The translations under genes and the position numbers were made by a program. A DNA stretch of 64,000 bases, from NCBI RefSeq assembly GCF_013371215.1, contig NZ_JABWMH010000002.1, forward strand, positions 434,001-498,000, in the 5' to 3' direction. The DNA is from Parasphingorhabdus flavimaris (lineage in GTDB: Bacteria; Pseudomonadota; Alphaproteobacteria; Sphingomonadales; Sphingomonadaceae). The notes under the pieces are model-generated. The model was not told the DNA's origin and did not search any database. It saw only the letters and a program-made list of their open reading frames with translations. Below, in pieces: positions 34,957 through 44,444 of the stretch. How positions within the stretch are numbered: position 1 is the stretch's first letter; each line of letters opens with the position of its first letter.

Positions 34957-35856
34957 CTACCTGAGCGTGGCCAGGCTTTTGATCTGCTCCCGCAGCCAGG
35001 TGAGACCTGGATCCTTTTCGCGCGTCGCGTGAAACTGAAGCATCTCGCGCATGGGTGGAACCTCGAAGGGAAGGTTCGCAATGCGCAGTGGCAGTCGCCC
35101 TGCCAGTGATTGAGCCAGCCGTTCATGCATGAGGCAAACACGGTTTGTTTCCAGTACCAGAAATGGTGCCTGAAGGAACGATGGTGCGCGTACTTCTATC
35201 CGGCGCTCGATATTTGTCTCGCGCATCCAGGCATCGATATAAGTGTCACCGCCTGAAATCGAGACACCTACATGGCCAAGTTCTGACAGGCGCTTGATCG
35301 TCATTTGTTCGTTCATGTGCGGGTTTCCGGACCATCCCACCACGACATGCCGTTCTTCGAAGATCAGTTCGGAGGGATGGTCTGGATGGGTGAAGGTTTC
35401 TGGGCCCAGGAACATGTCGAGTTCGCCGTCGGCCAACGATTTGTTGGTATTGGAATATGGCAAGGCGATGTCCAGTTTGACGAAAGGTGCTATCGTTGAA
35501 ATCGCACCCAGCAAAGGCACGAGCAAGACCGTTGTGATATAGTCCGATGCGACAATTTTGAATTCACGTTCGGAAGTCGCCGGATCAAATTTGCCCTTGC
35601 GGGCGATCAGGGCACGCAAAGAGGCAATTGTTTCGGTAATTTCCGGATGCATCGCCAGGGCATATGGTGTCGGCACCATCTTCTTGCCTTGCTGTGCGAG
35701 TATCTCGTCCTGAAAAGCTTCGCGAAGACGCTTGAGCTGTGCGCTCATCGCTGCCTGCGTCACATGCGCCCTGGCTGCCGCCTTGGTGACATTTTTTTCC
35801 TGCAGCAGAATGTCGAAAGCCACGAGTAAATTGAGATCGAAATTGTCGAGCCGCAT
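34957..35856 (-). CDS. LysR-family regulator, divergent from the aromatic operon
   Basis: A 299-residue LysR regulator of the NodD-like branch: an HTH at about 6-65 (FDLNLLVAFDILLQEKNVTKAAARAHVTQAAMSAQLKRLREAF) and a ligand-binding domain beyond residue 90 with VLLVPLLGAISTIAPFVKLDI. It lies divergent from the TonB receptor with 170 bases between, and a long palindrome sits in that spacer; this is the usual arrangement for a LysR activator of the neighbouring operon. The inducer is presumably a substrate or intermediate of that pathway. Confidence 0.92.
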   Translation of the reverse strand: MRLDNFDLNLLVAFDILLQEKNVTKAAARAHVTQAAMSAQLKRLREAFQDEILAQQGKKMVPTPYALAMHPEITETIASLRALIARKGKFDPATSEREFKIVASDYITTVLLVPLLGAISTIAPFVKLDIALPYSNTNKSLADGELDMFLGPETFTHPDHPSELIFEERHVVVGWSGNPHMNEQMTIKRLSELGHVGVSISGGDTYIDAWMRETNIERRIEVRAPSFLQAPFLVLETNRVCLMHERLAQSLAGRLPLRIANLPFEVPPMREMLQFHATREKDPGLTWLREQIKSLATLR

Positions 35857-35897
35857 CTTGTATCTATCCCTGAGTCATCCCGCGGACGTTCGGCCCG

Positions 35898-35928
35898 ATG
35901 CATCAACATATAAATATAATTGATGCAT
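35898..35928. promoter_or_regulatory. Palindromic operator with embedded TATAAT
   Basis: ATGCATCAA (35898-35906) and TTGATGCAT (35920-35928) are perfect inverse complements separated by 13 AT-rich bases. A perfect TATAAT lies at 35915-35920, reading toward the TonB receptor gene; no good -35 box is placed 17 bases before it, which fits an activator-dependent promoter. Probably the LysR site for the operon. Confidence 0.65.
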
Positions 35929-36026
35929 TACAACAAAAACAAAAAATTATATCTTTTAAACGGGCGGTTCTATCGCCTTTCTAGAAGCACCGGTAAATCC
36001 GGGCACACGTTTATGGGAGAGGACAC

Positions 36027-38642
36027 ATGCGCCGTAATTTCAATGGATCAACTATTTCCAGAACTGCACTGTCAGTAGCCTGCTTTGCCGCCTTTGCAGC
36101 GACGCCGGCTTACGCAGGAGAAGTCGCAGATGCAGCAACAGCGGCTGAGTCAGCGCAAACAGGCGGTGATTCGCAGTCTGCGGGCGAGGCAGAGCAGTCT
36201 GGTGGACTGGGCGTAATTGTCGTGACGGCGCAACGCAAAGCAGAGTCGCTGCAGGATGCTGCGATTCCGATCAATGCCGCCACGGGGGCTGACCTGACGC
36301 GGGCCGGTGTTGCCGATGCCACAACTTTGAATGCGGTTGCTCCCGCACTTTACGTCACCGCAGGCGGTGGCGCGAATGCCGGATATTTTGTTCGCGGGGT
36401 CGGCAATTTCACGAACAACGGTTACACCAGCCCCGCAGTCGCCTTCAACGTCGACGGCGTTTACATCGGACGGCCTTCATCGACCATTGCTTCGTTTCTG
36501 GATGTCGCGGGTGTCGAAGTATTGAAGGGGCCGCAAGGCACATTATACGGACGTAACGCAACCGGCGGCGCCATCAACGTGATCCCGACCAAGCCAATTC
36601 CTGGCGAAACGAGCGGCTATGTCTCCGGTTCCTACGGCAATTATAACGCTTTCGGGATCGAAGGCGCTCTTAACCTTGCTGTGGGCGACGACGGCGCGAT
36701 CCGCATCGCCGCTGCGGTCAACGAACATGATGGCTACAATACCGATGGCACATTTGACGCCAAGGATGTCGCATTTCGTGGCCAGTTCTATGCCGAACCA
36801 GCCCCCGGATTTGATATCCGCTTCACGGTCGATTATTCCACCCAGAAGGGCGCGGGTCCCGGCACAGATGTCTTTGGTGCCTATGGCCTGATTCCTCCTG
36901 GAACGCCGGGACGCGAAGATCCTCCGGTACCGGGATGGAATTTCATCTCCGCTCCGGCTGCCGTGGCCGAGCCGTTTACCGGTCTCCATACTCCCGAAGC
37001 GCTCGCCTTTCTCGCAACGGTCGCGACCGCTCCGCTTTTCTCGCCTTTTCAGGACTTCGCCTATCCATCGCGCGATGACGAATATCTTGGGGTGAGTGCA
37101 GAAATGAACTTCGAACTCGGCGATGTCGATCTCGTGGTGATCCCGGCCTATCGCCAGTCCAAGCTCGATAATATATTCAACGGACCTCCGTTCAAGGCCG
37201 CGATCAACAAGGACACTGCCGAACAGTGGAGCATCGAGGCACGATTCTCGGGTTCGACGGGGCCAGTCGACTGGATCGCGGGCGCATATTATTTCGACGA
37301 ACGTGTCGAGGGCGTGAATGCTTTCAACCAGTTTGGCACCGTCTCGAACAACGCATTTGATTCACAGTCGGACTCGCTGGCCTTCTTTGGTCGTGCGACA
37401 TTCAACCTGTCCGACGATCTGCGCCTTGTCGGCGGTATACGTCACACAACCGAAAATCGCTCGATCGATGCCAGCGCTACGGCAGCAGCAGGGGTTTGCC
37501 TCGAGGATCCGGTTGGCCGGGCTCCGTTTTGTGGCCATGTTCCAACCTTGCCAGTCGGCCTGACTCTGCAGGATGTGCTCGGCGGCCTAGACCCGGCATT
37601 GTTCCCGGTTCCCGGCAGAAATCCGCAAACCGCCTTTAATCCCAATGGAGCAGATGGTGTGGGTCAGGTATTTCCTTATGGTCCGTTCAATATCTTTGCT
37701 CCGGCACAATTCGGACCGGGCGCGCTGTTGATCATCACGCCCAACACCATCCAGCGTTCCGCCAGTGACAAGGAATTCACCTATCGGGCTGCGGTCGAAT
37801 ATGACATCACGCCGGAGAATCTGGTCTATGCCAGTTTCGAAAACGGCTTCCGCGCCGGCGGCTTTAACCTCGCACGGGGCCGGGAAACCTATGATCCGGA
37901 GTTCATCGACGCCTTCACCATTGGTTCGAAAAACCGCTTCTTCGACAACCGCTTCGAGCTGAACGCAGAGCTGTTCTACTGGAAATATAAGGGCCAGCAA
38001 TTGGCGGCTCTGGGCGTCGATGTGGACGGCAACAACGCCTTCTACACCCGCAATGTCGGCAAATCCTCGATCAAGGGTGTCGATATCGACTTCCAGTTCC
38101 TGGTTACCGAAACGACCAAATTGCGCGGGGGCATGCAATATCTCGATGCCAAATATGACGAATATTCGTTCGATCAGGTCGATCTGGCCGATCCGGGCGA
38201 TCCACCAAACTTCCTGCGCCCTGTCACCAGTTGCGATACCACACAGCAGCCGATCGATCCGGTCAGCGGCAAGGGGTCCTATATCGTTGACTGTTCCGGC
38301 AAACAGGCTCTGAACTCTCCGAAATGGTCCGCCAATCTTGGACTGGAGCAGACAATCGAGTTCAGTGCGGTCAAACTTGTCGGCACCTTGGACGGACGTT
38401 ACCGTGGCAGCCGTGAGGTCGGATTCAACTATATTCCGGAGAGCCGGGTCGGAAGCGACGTGACGTTGGACGCCTCGCTCACCCTGGCCGAACTGGATGA
38501 CCAGTGGGCGATTACTGCCTTCGCCCGGAATATTACCGACGAAGCTGTTTCGACAACTGTTCAATTGGGCTCCGGCAACGTCGTCGGTGGAACCTACCAG
38601 CCACCGCGGACCTATGGTGTGCGGGCGAAGTTCAATTTTTAA
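36027..38642 (+). CDS. TonB-dependent outer membrane receptor
   Basis: An 871-residue receptor with a signal peptide (residues 1-30, ending AYA), a plug domain starting IVVTAQRKAESLQDAAIPINA, the plug sequence VEVLKGPQGTLYGRNATGGAINV near residue 165, and a 22-strand barrel ending in VRAKFNF with the terminal Phe. GGAGAGG precedes the ATG. In sphingomonads such receptors import aromatic compounds as well as siderophores (DdvT in SYK-6 is a known example). Being first in a catabolic operon and having no siderophore genes nearby suggests uptake of the operon's aromatic substrate. Confidence 0.93.
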   Translation: MRRNFNGSTISRTALSVACFAAFAATPAYAGEVADAATAAESAQTGGDSQSAGEAEQSGGLGVIVVTAQRKAESLQDAAIPINAATGADLTRAGVADATTLNAVAPALYVTAGGGANAGYFVRGVGNFTNNGYTSPAVAFNVDGVYIGRPSSTIASFLDVAGVEVLKGPQGTLYGRNATGGAINVIPTKPIPGETSGYVSGSYGNYNAFGIEGALNLAVGDDGAIRIAAAVNEHDGYNTDGTFDAKDVAFRGQFYAEPAPGFDIRFTVDYSTQKGAGPGTDVFGAYGLIPPGTPGREDPPVPGWNFISAPAAVAEPFTGLHTPEALAFLATVATAPLFSPFQDFAYPSRDDEYLGVSAEMNFELGDVDLVVIPAYRQSKLDNIFNGPPFKAAINKDTAEQWSIEARFSGSTGPVDWIAGAYYFDERVEGVNAFNQFGTVSNNAFDSQSDSLAFFGRATFNLSDDLRLVGGIRHTTENRSIDASATAAAGVCLEDPVGRAPFCGHVPTLPVGLTLQDVLGGLDPALFPVPGRNPQTAFNPNGADGVGQVFPYGPFNIFAPAQFGPGALLIITPNTIQRSASDKEFTYRAAVEYDITPENLVYASFENGFRAGGFNLARGRETYDPEFIDAFTIGSKNRFFDNRFELNAELFYWKYKGQQLAALGVDVDGNNAFYTRNVGKSSIKGVDIDFQFLVTETTKLRGGMQYLDAKYDEYSFDQVDLADPGDPPNFLRPVTSCDTTQQPIDPVSGKGSYIVDCSGKQALNSPKWSANLGLEQTIEFSAVKLVGTLDGRYRGSREVGFNYIPESRVGSDVTLDASLTLAELDDQWAITAFARNITDEAVSTTVQLGSGNVVGGTYQPPRTYGVRAKFNF

Positions 38643-38655
38643 GGGAGTTCAGGCA

Positions 38656-39669
38656 GTGCGCTCAACATTTTCACTTTCGGTGGGCGCACTGCTGCTTTCC
38701 GCTTCTCCGGTCCTTGCGCAAGCGGGACCGGCCACTCCCGCTCAGCAGGATGAAAACAGCCAGACTGTTGCCGACAGCAAGGGCAAATGGATTACCCTGG
38801 GCACAAGAGGCGGGCCGGTAACCAGCCCGACCCGTTCGCAGCCTGCCAATCTGCTGGTGTTCAACGGCAAAAAATATCTTGTCGATGTCGGGGATGGTGC
38901 TTCGGGCCAGTCGGGCAAGGCCGGCGTCCAGACCGCAGCGCTGGACGGCATATTCATCAGCCATCTGCATTTTGACCATACGGCCGGGCTTGCCGGCATA
39001 TTGGGGCTTCGCTTCCAGACCAACGCGCCGAAGACTTTTACCATCTACGGCCCTCCTGGCACACAGGAAATGGTTGACGGGCTGCTCGCCTCCATGACGC
39101 CAGGCGCGACCGCCAATTACGGCGTGCCGGGTGCCCCGGTCCAGGACCACCGGACTGGTATCGAGGTGGTCGAGTTTCGCGACGGTGCCAAGACAAATGT
39201 GAACGGAATGAATGTGTCCGTGCGCAGCAACAGCCACTATAGTTTTGTACCGGGCAGTGATCTGGAAAAACGCTTCCAGTCCCTCTCGTTCCGCTTCGAT
39301 TTGCCCGGGCGTTCGATCGTCTATACCGGCGACACCGGACCAAGCAGCGCGGTTGAGGAACTGGCCAGGGATGCCGATCTGCTCGTCGCAGAAATGATGG
39401 ACGTGCCACTTATCGTTGCTACGGTACGGCGCAACAATCCCAGAATGCCCGAGCAAGCGGCAAAGGGCATGGAAGCCCATCTCACCAAACATCATCTGCT
39501 GCCCAAGGATGTCGGGCAATTGGCGGCTCGCGCTGGCGTGAAGGCAGTGATCGTCACCCATTTTGCCGGCGCGGAGACGGACACGCCGGACTATTTCGAA
39601 TATCTCCGGACAATCGCGGACCATTACGATGGACCTGTGATTATCGCCAATGACATGGATGTTTTCTAG
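38656..39669 (+). CDS. Exported metallo-beta-lactamase-fold hydrolase
   Basis: A 337-residue protein starting with GTG 38656 (AAGGGAG upstream). Residues 1-22 form a signal peptide (VLAQA cleavage). The metal site is ISHLHFDHTAG (His103, His105, Asp107, His108), followed by NSHYSF, the Asp in VYTGDTG and a C-terminal VTHFAG. The pattern resembles the RNase Z/arylsulfatase-type part of the superfamily. It is placed 13 bases after the receptor gene, so the periplasmic enzyme may unmask the substrate (for example hydrolyse an ester or lactone) before uptake. This role is inferred. Confidence 0.85.
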   Translation: MRSTFSLSVGALLLSASPVLAQAGPATPAQQDENSQTVADSKGKWITLGTRGGPVTSPTRSQPANLLVFNGKKYLVDVGDGASGQSGKAGVQTAALDGIFISHLHFDHTAGLAGILGLRFQTNAPKTFTIYGPPGTQEMVDGLLASMTPGATANYGVPGAPVQDHRTGIEVVEFRDGAKTNVNGMNVSVRSNSHYSFVPGSDLEKRFQSLSFRFDLPGRSIVYTGDTGPSSAVEELARDADLLVAEMMDVPLIVATVRRNNPRMPEQAAKGMEAHLTKHHLLPKDVGQLAARAGVKAVIVTHFAGAETDTPDYFEYLRTIADHYDGPVIIANDMDVF

Positions 39670-39671
39670 CC

Positions 39672-40787
39672 ATGAACGATCGCAATATTCTTGTCATCGG
39701 CGGCGGCATAGGCGGGTTGACCGCAGCGATTGCCCTGCGTCAGAAAGGCCACCGGGTCACGGTCATCGAAAAAGACCCGGACTGGTCCGTCTATGGTGTC
39801 GGTATCATCCAGCAGTCCAATGTCATCCGGGCAATGTCGGAGCTGGGCCTGCTCGACGATTATCTGAGCGCCGGTGTGCCGTTCGACACGATCGCCATCC
39901 ATATGCCCGACGGCACCAAGGTGGCCGAAATTCCGGCACCGCGCCTGGCGGAGAATTATCCGGCCAATGTCGGCATCGGCAGGCCCGCACTGCACAGGGT
40001 TCTGGGTGACCGGACCAAGGCATCGGGCGCAGAAATCCGCTTGGGCGTTGTTGCCGACGCGATCGACGATTCGGGCGACAAGGTTCGCGTCATTTTTTCA
40101 GATGGGAAGACAGAAGAATTCGATATCGTGGTGGGCGCAGACGGGGTCTATTCCGACACGCGGCAGAAAATCATGCCGGATGCCGAGAAACCGGAATTTA
40201 CCGGCCAATCGGTCTGGCGCTACAATTTCCAGCGTCCCGACGATCTCAATGCGCTGCATGTCTATAACGGTCCGACCGGCATCGGCCTGGTGCCGATCAG
40301 CAAAGAGCTGATGTACATGTATGTGACAACGCCGGAACCGGACAAGCCGGTCTATGAGACAGCGGGCATGGCCCAGACCATGCGCGAAAAATTGTCCGCC
40401 GCGCCGCCGCAAATTCAGAAGCTGGCGGCTGAAATTACCGATGACGAAGGCGTTGTCTACCGCCCGCTGGAGCAGATGATGCTCTATGGTGCATGGCACA
40501 GTGGCCGGGTCGTATTGCTCGGTGATGCGGTCCATGCGACCACGCCGCATCTGGGGCAGGGCGCTGGCATGGCAATCGAGGACAGCCTTGTTCTGGCCGA
40601 TGAACTTTCCAATCACGATACGCCGGAAGCCGCCTTCCAGGCCTATCGCGCCCGTCGTTTCGACCGTTGCAAATATATTGTCGAAAAGTCTCTGGCGATT
40701 TGTCACGGCCAGCTCGGCAAGGGACCGCCGGTCGATAACGCCGAGGCCACCCACGAGATGTTCGCGATTGTCTCCCAACCCATTTGA
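39672..40787 (+). CDS. FAD-dependent aromatic monooxygenase
   Basis: A 371-residue group A flavin monooxygenase. GGGIGGLTAAIALRQ (residues 10-24) is the FAD-binding site, VGADGVYSDTR the DG motif, and VVLLGDAVHATTPHLGQGAGMAIEDSLVLA the GD motif. Closest in character to salicylate, 3-hydroxybenzoate and 6-hydroxynicotinate hydroxylases, which add an OH to a ring already bearing one. It is only two bases after the metallo-hydrolase gene. Likely it prepares a catechol for the extradiol dioxygenase encoded next. Confidence 0.9.
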   Translation: MNDRNILVIGGGIGGLTAAIALRQKGHRVTVIEKDPDWSVYGVGIIQQSNVIRAMSELGLLDDYLSAGVPFDTIAIHMPDGTKVAEIPAPRLAENYPANVGIGRPALHRVLGDRTKASGAEIRLGVVADAIDDSGDKVRVIFSDGKTEEFDIVVGADGVYSDTRQKIMPDAEKPEFTGQSVWRYNFQRPDDLNALHVYNGPTGIGLVPISKELMYMYVTTPEPDKPVYETAGMAQTMREKLSAAPPQIQKLAAEITDDEGVVYRPLEQMMLYGAWHSGRVVLLGDAVHATTPHLGQGAGMAIEDSLVLADELSNHDTPEAAFQAYRARRFDRCKYIVEKSLAICHGQLGKGPPVDNAEATHEMFAIVSQPI

Positions 40788-40811
40788 TAGAACAAGATTA
40801 AGGACTAAGTA

Positions 40812-41714
40812 ATGAGCCGAGTAACCGAAATTCGCTACGTCGGATACGGCGTCAAGGACTTTGACACCGAACGGAAATTCTATGCCGATGACTGGGGCCT
40901 GACGGAAGTGCAGGCCACCGATGACATGGCCTGGTTCAAGACCCATGGCCATGACGAGCATCACGTGGTCCGCCTGCACAAGCGCGACAGCGATTGTGTC
41001 GAGGTAATTGCTCTGGCGGCCGGCAGCCGCGCGGACGTCGACGCCCTGCGTGCGAAGGTCGGAGATGCCGGCTGCAAGATCATTCACGAGCCGCGCGTCC
41101 TCGATGCTCCGGGCGGGGGCTATGGCTTCCGCTTCTTCTCTCCCGATGGAATGCCGTTCGAAATTTCCTCGGATGTCGAACGCGGAGAACAGCGGGTGAT
41201 GAAACGCTGGGAAGGCATGCCACTCAAAATCAGTCACATCGTTCTGCATTCCCCCGATCACAAAGCAGCGGTCAAATTTTTTACCGAAGTGCTCGGGTTC
41301 AAGGTTTCCGACTGGCTGGGCGATTTCATGTGCTTCCTGCGCTGCAACGAAGCGCATCACCGGATTGCACTATTGCCCGGGCCACCCTGCCTCAACCATG
41401 TCGCTTATGATATGCTGACGCTGGATGACATGATGCGTGGCGCCAGCCGTTTGCGCAAGCGCGGCACCGACATTCGCTGGGGCCCTGGCCGCCACACCGC
41501 GGGGAACAATACGTTCAGCTATTTCTGCACACCCGCCGGTTTCGCGGTGGAATATACATCGGAGCTCGAAGAGGTCGATTTCGAAAATCATCAGGAAATG
41601 GTACACGAACCTGGTCCGCAGGTGATGGACCAGTGGGAAACCGGTATAGGCGGGCCGCAGACCATGCCGAAACCGGCAGCCGACCCTTGTCTCTTCCAGC
41701 CCTCGGAGGTCTGA
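40812..41714 (+). CDS. Type I extradiol ring-cleavage dioxygenase (VOC family)
   Basis: A 300-residue two-module vicinal oxygen chelate protein. The second module carries the iron ligands His142 (KISHIVLHS), His196 (LNHVAYD) and Glu247 (FAVEYTSE), plus GPGRHTAGNNTFSYF with catalytic His228, as in BphC-type 2,3-dihydroxybiphenyl dioxygenases. It cleaves a catechol next to a hydroxyl (meta cleavage). The long C-terminal tail (about 40 residues after Glu247) is unlike BphC. The C-C hydrolase gene follows by four bases. The true substrate is unknown. Confidence 0.9.
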   Translation: MSRVTEIRYVGYGVKDFDTERKFYADDWGLTEVQATDDMAWFKTHGHDEHHVVRLHKRDSDCVEVIALAAGSRADVDALRAKVGDAGCKIIHEPRVLDAPGGGYGFRFFSPDGMPFEISSDVERGEQRVMKRWEGMPLKISHIVLHSPDHKAAVKFFTEVLGFKVSDWLGDFMCFLRCNEAHHRIALLPGPPCLNHVAYDMLTLDDMMRGASRLRKRGTDIRWGPGRHTAGNNTFSYFCTPAGFAVEYTSELEEVDFENHQEMVHEPGPQVMDQWETGIGGPQTMPKPAADPCLFQPSEV

Positions 41715-41718
41715 ATAT

Positions 41719-42876
41719 ATGGCTCTTTTTGAATATTTTCCCAATTATATCTGGAACCTGTCGGTCGCAATAGCAATGGAAAGCGGCGGCCAGATTGGTG
41801 AAATCATCGACATGTGCCAGCCGATCAAGGAAGCGGCAGCGGCGGGCGATGATGCCGGCGTTCCGCAGTTCATGAAACAATGGGCCGCGATGGGGGACAA
41901 GCTGCAGGAACTCGCTGCGGAGGACGAAGCCAGGGGGCGGAACTTCTCTGCTTCGAACAAGCTGGAGCGCGCATCGCTTTATCTGTTCACCGCGGAACGC
42001 ATGATGGGACATGGCCATCCGGGTCGCACCGAAACTTTCGCCAAAGCGCGCAATGCTTTTGACCGGTCGACCAAGCTCGGATCGATCAACCGTGAGCGGG
42101 TAGAAATACAGCTCGACACCGGCACCATGCCGGCGATCTGGACCAAGGCTCCCGGCTCCGGGAAAAAGCCGGCTGTCGTCTTCTGCAACGGTCTCGATAG
42201 CAACAAGGAACTGCTCTACTGGACGCGCCTTCCCGAAGAACTGGCGCGACGCGGAATCTCGACGCTTTGCGTAGACCAGCCCGGTTCGGGCGAAGCATTG
42301 CGGTTGCAGAATCTTCCGGTCGATCCGCATAGCGAAAGCTGGGCCTCGAAGGCTGTCGACTGGCTCGAAACGCAGGACAATGTCGATGCGTCGAAACTGG
42401 GCATGACCGGTATTTCGCTCGGCGGCCATTTTGCGCCGCGCGCTGTAGCCTACGAACCACGGTTCGCCAGCGGAGCGGTCTGGGGTGCCAATCATAATTG
42501 GCGCGAAGTGCAGGACAAGCGCATGAAGCGTGAAGGGGAAAACCCGGTTCCGCATTATTGGGCGCATGTGATGTGGGCATTTGGTGCGGAAGATATGGAA
42601 GATTTCCTGGCGAAATCGACCGATATGAACCTCAACGGCCATATGGACCGGATCACGGTTCCGTTTCTCGTCACCCACGGGTCCAATGATCGTCAGATCA
42701 GTGTGGATTATGCTTCGGATCTCTATGACCAGCTGGTCAACTCGCCGCGCCGCGAAAAGGTTATCTTCACGCAGCGCGAAGGCGGTGTCGAGCATGTTGG
42801 CGCGGACAATATGGCCTATGGTCGCGATCTGCTGTCCGACTGGTTTGCCGAAACATTGGGCGGGAATGCCGGGTGA
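41719..42876 (+). CDS. Alpha/beta hydrolase with N-terminal helical lid (C-C hydrolase-like)
   Basis: A 385-residue protein: a helical N-terminal domain (1-120), then the alpha/beta core with PAVVFCNGLDSNKELL, the nucleophile elbow TGISLGGHFA (Ser233), acid within THGSNDRQI, and catalytic His in GGVEHVGADN. This layout is that of the DUF1100/FrsA-like group, which includes 2,6-dihydroxypseudooxynicotine hydrolase, an enzyme cutting a carbon-carbon bond next to an aromatic ring. It is probably the step after ring cleavage, but it could act on a side chain. Typical meta-cleavage hydrolases (BphD) lack this N-terminal domain. Confidence 0.87.
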   Translation: MALFEYFPNYIWNLSVAIAMESGGQIGEIIDMCQPIKEAAAAGDDAGVPQFMKQWAAMGDKLQELAAEDEARGRNFSASNKLERASLYLFTAERMMGHGHPGRTETFAKARNAFDRSTKLGSINRERVEIQLDTGTMPAIWTKAPGSGKKPAVVFCNGLDSNKELLYWTRLPEELARRGISTLCVDQPGSGEALRLQNLPVDPHSESWASKAVDWLETQDNVDASKLGMTGISLGGHFAPRAVAYEPRFASGAVWGANHNWREVQDKRMKREGENPVPHYWAHVMWAFGAEDMEDFLAKSTDMNLNGHMDRITVPFLVTHGSNDRQISVDYASDLYDQLVNSPRREKVIFTQREGGVEHVGADNMAYGRDLLSDWFAETLGGNAG

Positions 42877-43199
42877 AATATATCGCAGAAGCCCAGGTGC
42901 CGACCGACAACGCAAAAAAATATGCAGCACAGCTTGGCAAGCATTGGGCGCATAACCTCGCCGTAGAGGAGAGGGGAGAGGCTGTTCTTATCACTTTTCC
43001 AAAAGATGCGCGCGGGGCCGCCTGGCCCGCCGATGCAGTTGTGACCTTGGCACCGGAGGGCGGTACCTTGCGCTGCTGCATCGAGGCGTCATCGGAAGGG
43101 CAGCGCGATGGTTTGAAGGGCGCTGTTGAACGGCACGTTGATCGTTTTGCTTTTCGCGAAGCGCCGCTGAACTATAAATGGCGGGATAGCGAAGACTAA
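42873..43199 (+). CDS. DUF2218 domain protein
   Basis: A 108-residue protein starting with GTG that overlaps the TGA of the hydrolase gene. The sequence VPTDNAKKYAAQLGKHWAHNL...LITFP and the ending LKGAVERHVDRFAFREAPLNYKW fit the DUF2218 family. The family has no firm function; members sit beside siderophore or oxidoreductase genes. Within this operon it may be an accessory factor. Confidence 0.8.
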   Translation: MKYIAEAQVPTDNAKKYAAQLGKHWAHNLAVEERGEAVLITFPKDARGAAWPADAVVTLAPEGGTLRCCIEASSEGQRDGLKGAVERHVDRFAFREAPLNYKWRDSED

Positions 43200-43247
43200 G
43201 AAGAGCTGACCCAAAAAATGGGCTGCGAACACAGGAGGGATGCGAGC

Positions 43248-44444
43248 ATGGCGGAAACAGGTGTTGGAAACGCAGCGCGCCAAGCTGGTACACGCCAGGG
43301 CATCATCATATTGGCAGCGTCGGTCATGCCGATCATGGCGATCATATCATTGGTTCCGGTCTTGCCCTTGCTCATGCGCGAATTCGCTTCCGTCGAAGGG
43401 AGCGAATTTCTGGTCCCGATGGCGCTTACGATTCCCGCTCTTTGTGTCGCGCTCTTTTCGCCAGTGGCGGGCTGGCTGTCCGACCGGTTGGGGCGAAAGA
43501 CATTGCTGGTAGCAGCGCTGCTGCTTTACGCCGCCTTCGGTATCATCCCGTGGTTTCTAGACGATCTTTTCCAGATTATCGGTGCGCGGGTTGCACTCGG
43601 CATCGTCGAAGCCATCATCATGACGGTCGCGACCGCTCTTATCGGCGATTATTTTGTCGGTGAGCGGCGCGAGAAGTGGATTGCGCTGCAGGTCGCCGTG
43701 GGCAGCATCGCCGCCATTGCGCTGATCGCCATCGGCGGCGGGCTTGGCGAACTGTTCGGCTCGCGCGGACCGTTTCTGCTGTACCTTGTCGCCATACCGA
43801 TCGCGCTCGCCGCAGCCACGATCCTGTTCGAACCAGAGGTGAAGGCGAATGATGCCGGACTCGCAAAGCCGGGCTTTCCATACCGCGCAATTCTCCCGCT
43901 GGTTTTCACGACATTGGGTGTGGGAATCGTTTTCTATACCGTCATCGTGCAACTGGGTCCGATTCTGGAACTGTCCGGTGCCGTATCACCCGGTATCATC
44001 GGACTGATCGGTGCCGGGACCAATTTGGGCGTCGGGCTGGGGACATTCGTGTTTGACAGGCTGAAAGACAAAGCGGGTCCTCTGCTGCTCGCGCTGGGTC
44101 TGGCCGTTGCCGCCATCGGTTATATCGGCATAGGACTTTCTTCAGTCCTGCCGATGATTGGGGCATTCGCGATTTTGGCCTGCATCGGCAGCGGGATCCT
44201 GCTGCCCAATATGTTGACCTGGACCATGCGCCGTCTGCCCGCCGAAATGCGGGGCCGGGGTACCGGAATGTGGACAGGCGCATTTTTCCTGGGGCAGTTT
44301 CTCGCTCCGATCGTCGCGGCTTCGGCTATGCAGGCAACAGGCGGGCTCGCAAATGCACTGACCGTCTATGCGGGGCTCATCGCAATTGGCGCCATCGCTG
44401 CACTGCTGTTTGCGCGCAAACCAACCTTTGAGGCAACAACATGA
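43248..44444 (+). CDS. MFS transporter
   Basis: A 398-residue transporter with 12 helices. Motif A GWLSDRLGRK lies between helices 2 and 3, and FGSRGPFLLY and GRGTGMWTGAFFLGQF are further MFS features. The start at 43248 has AGGAGG upstream; 43218 is also open. The family includes aromatic acid importers and drug exporters. In this operon it most likely moves the aromatic substrate or a product across the inner membrane, complementing the TonB receptor. Confidence 0.88.
   Translation: MAETGVGNAARQAGTRQGIIILAASVMPIMAIISLVPVLPLLMREFASVEGSEFLVPMALTIPALCVALFSPVAGWLSDRLGRKTLLVAALLLYAAFGIIPWFLDDLFQIIGARVALGIVEAIIMTVATALIGDYFVGERREKWIALQVAVGSIAAIALIAIGGGLGELFGSRGPFLLYLVAIPIALAAATILFEPEVKANDAGLAKPGFPYRAILPLVFTTLGVGIVFYTVIVQLGPILELSGAVSPGIIGLIGAGTNLGVGLGTFVFDRLKDKAGPLLLALGLAVAAIGYIGIGLSSVLPMIGAFAILACIGSGILLPNMLTWTMRRLPAEMRGRGTGMWTGAFFLGQFLAPIVAASAMQATGGLANALTVYAGLIAIGAIAALLFARKPTFEATT

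Noticed and set aside
40098-41360. 420-codon frame opposite the flavin monooxygenase and dioxygenase
   Set aside because: Antisense to two well-supported enzymes and crosses their boundary.
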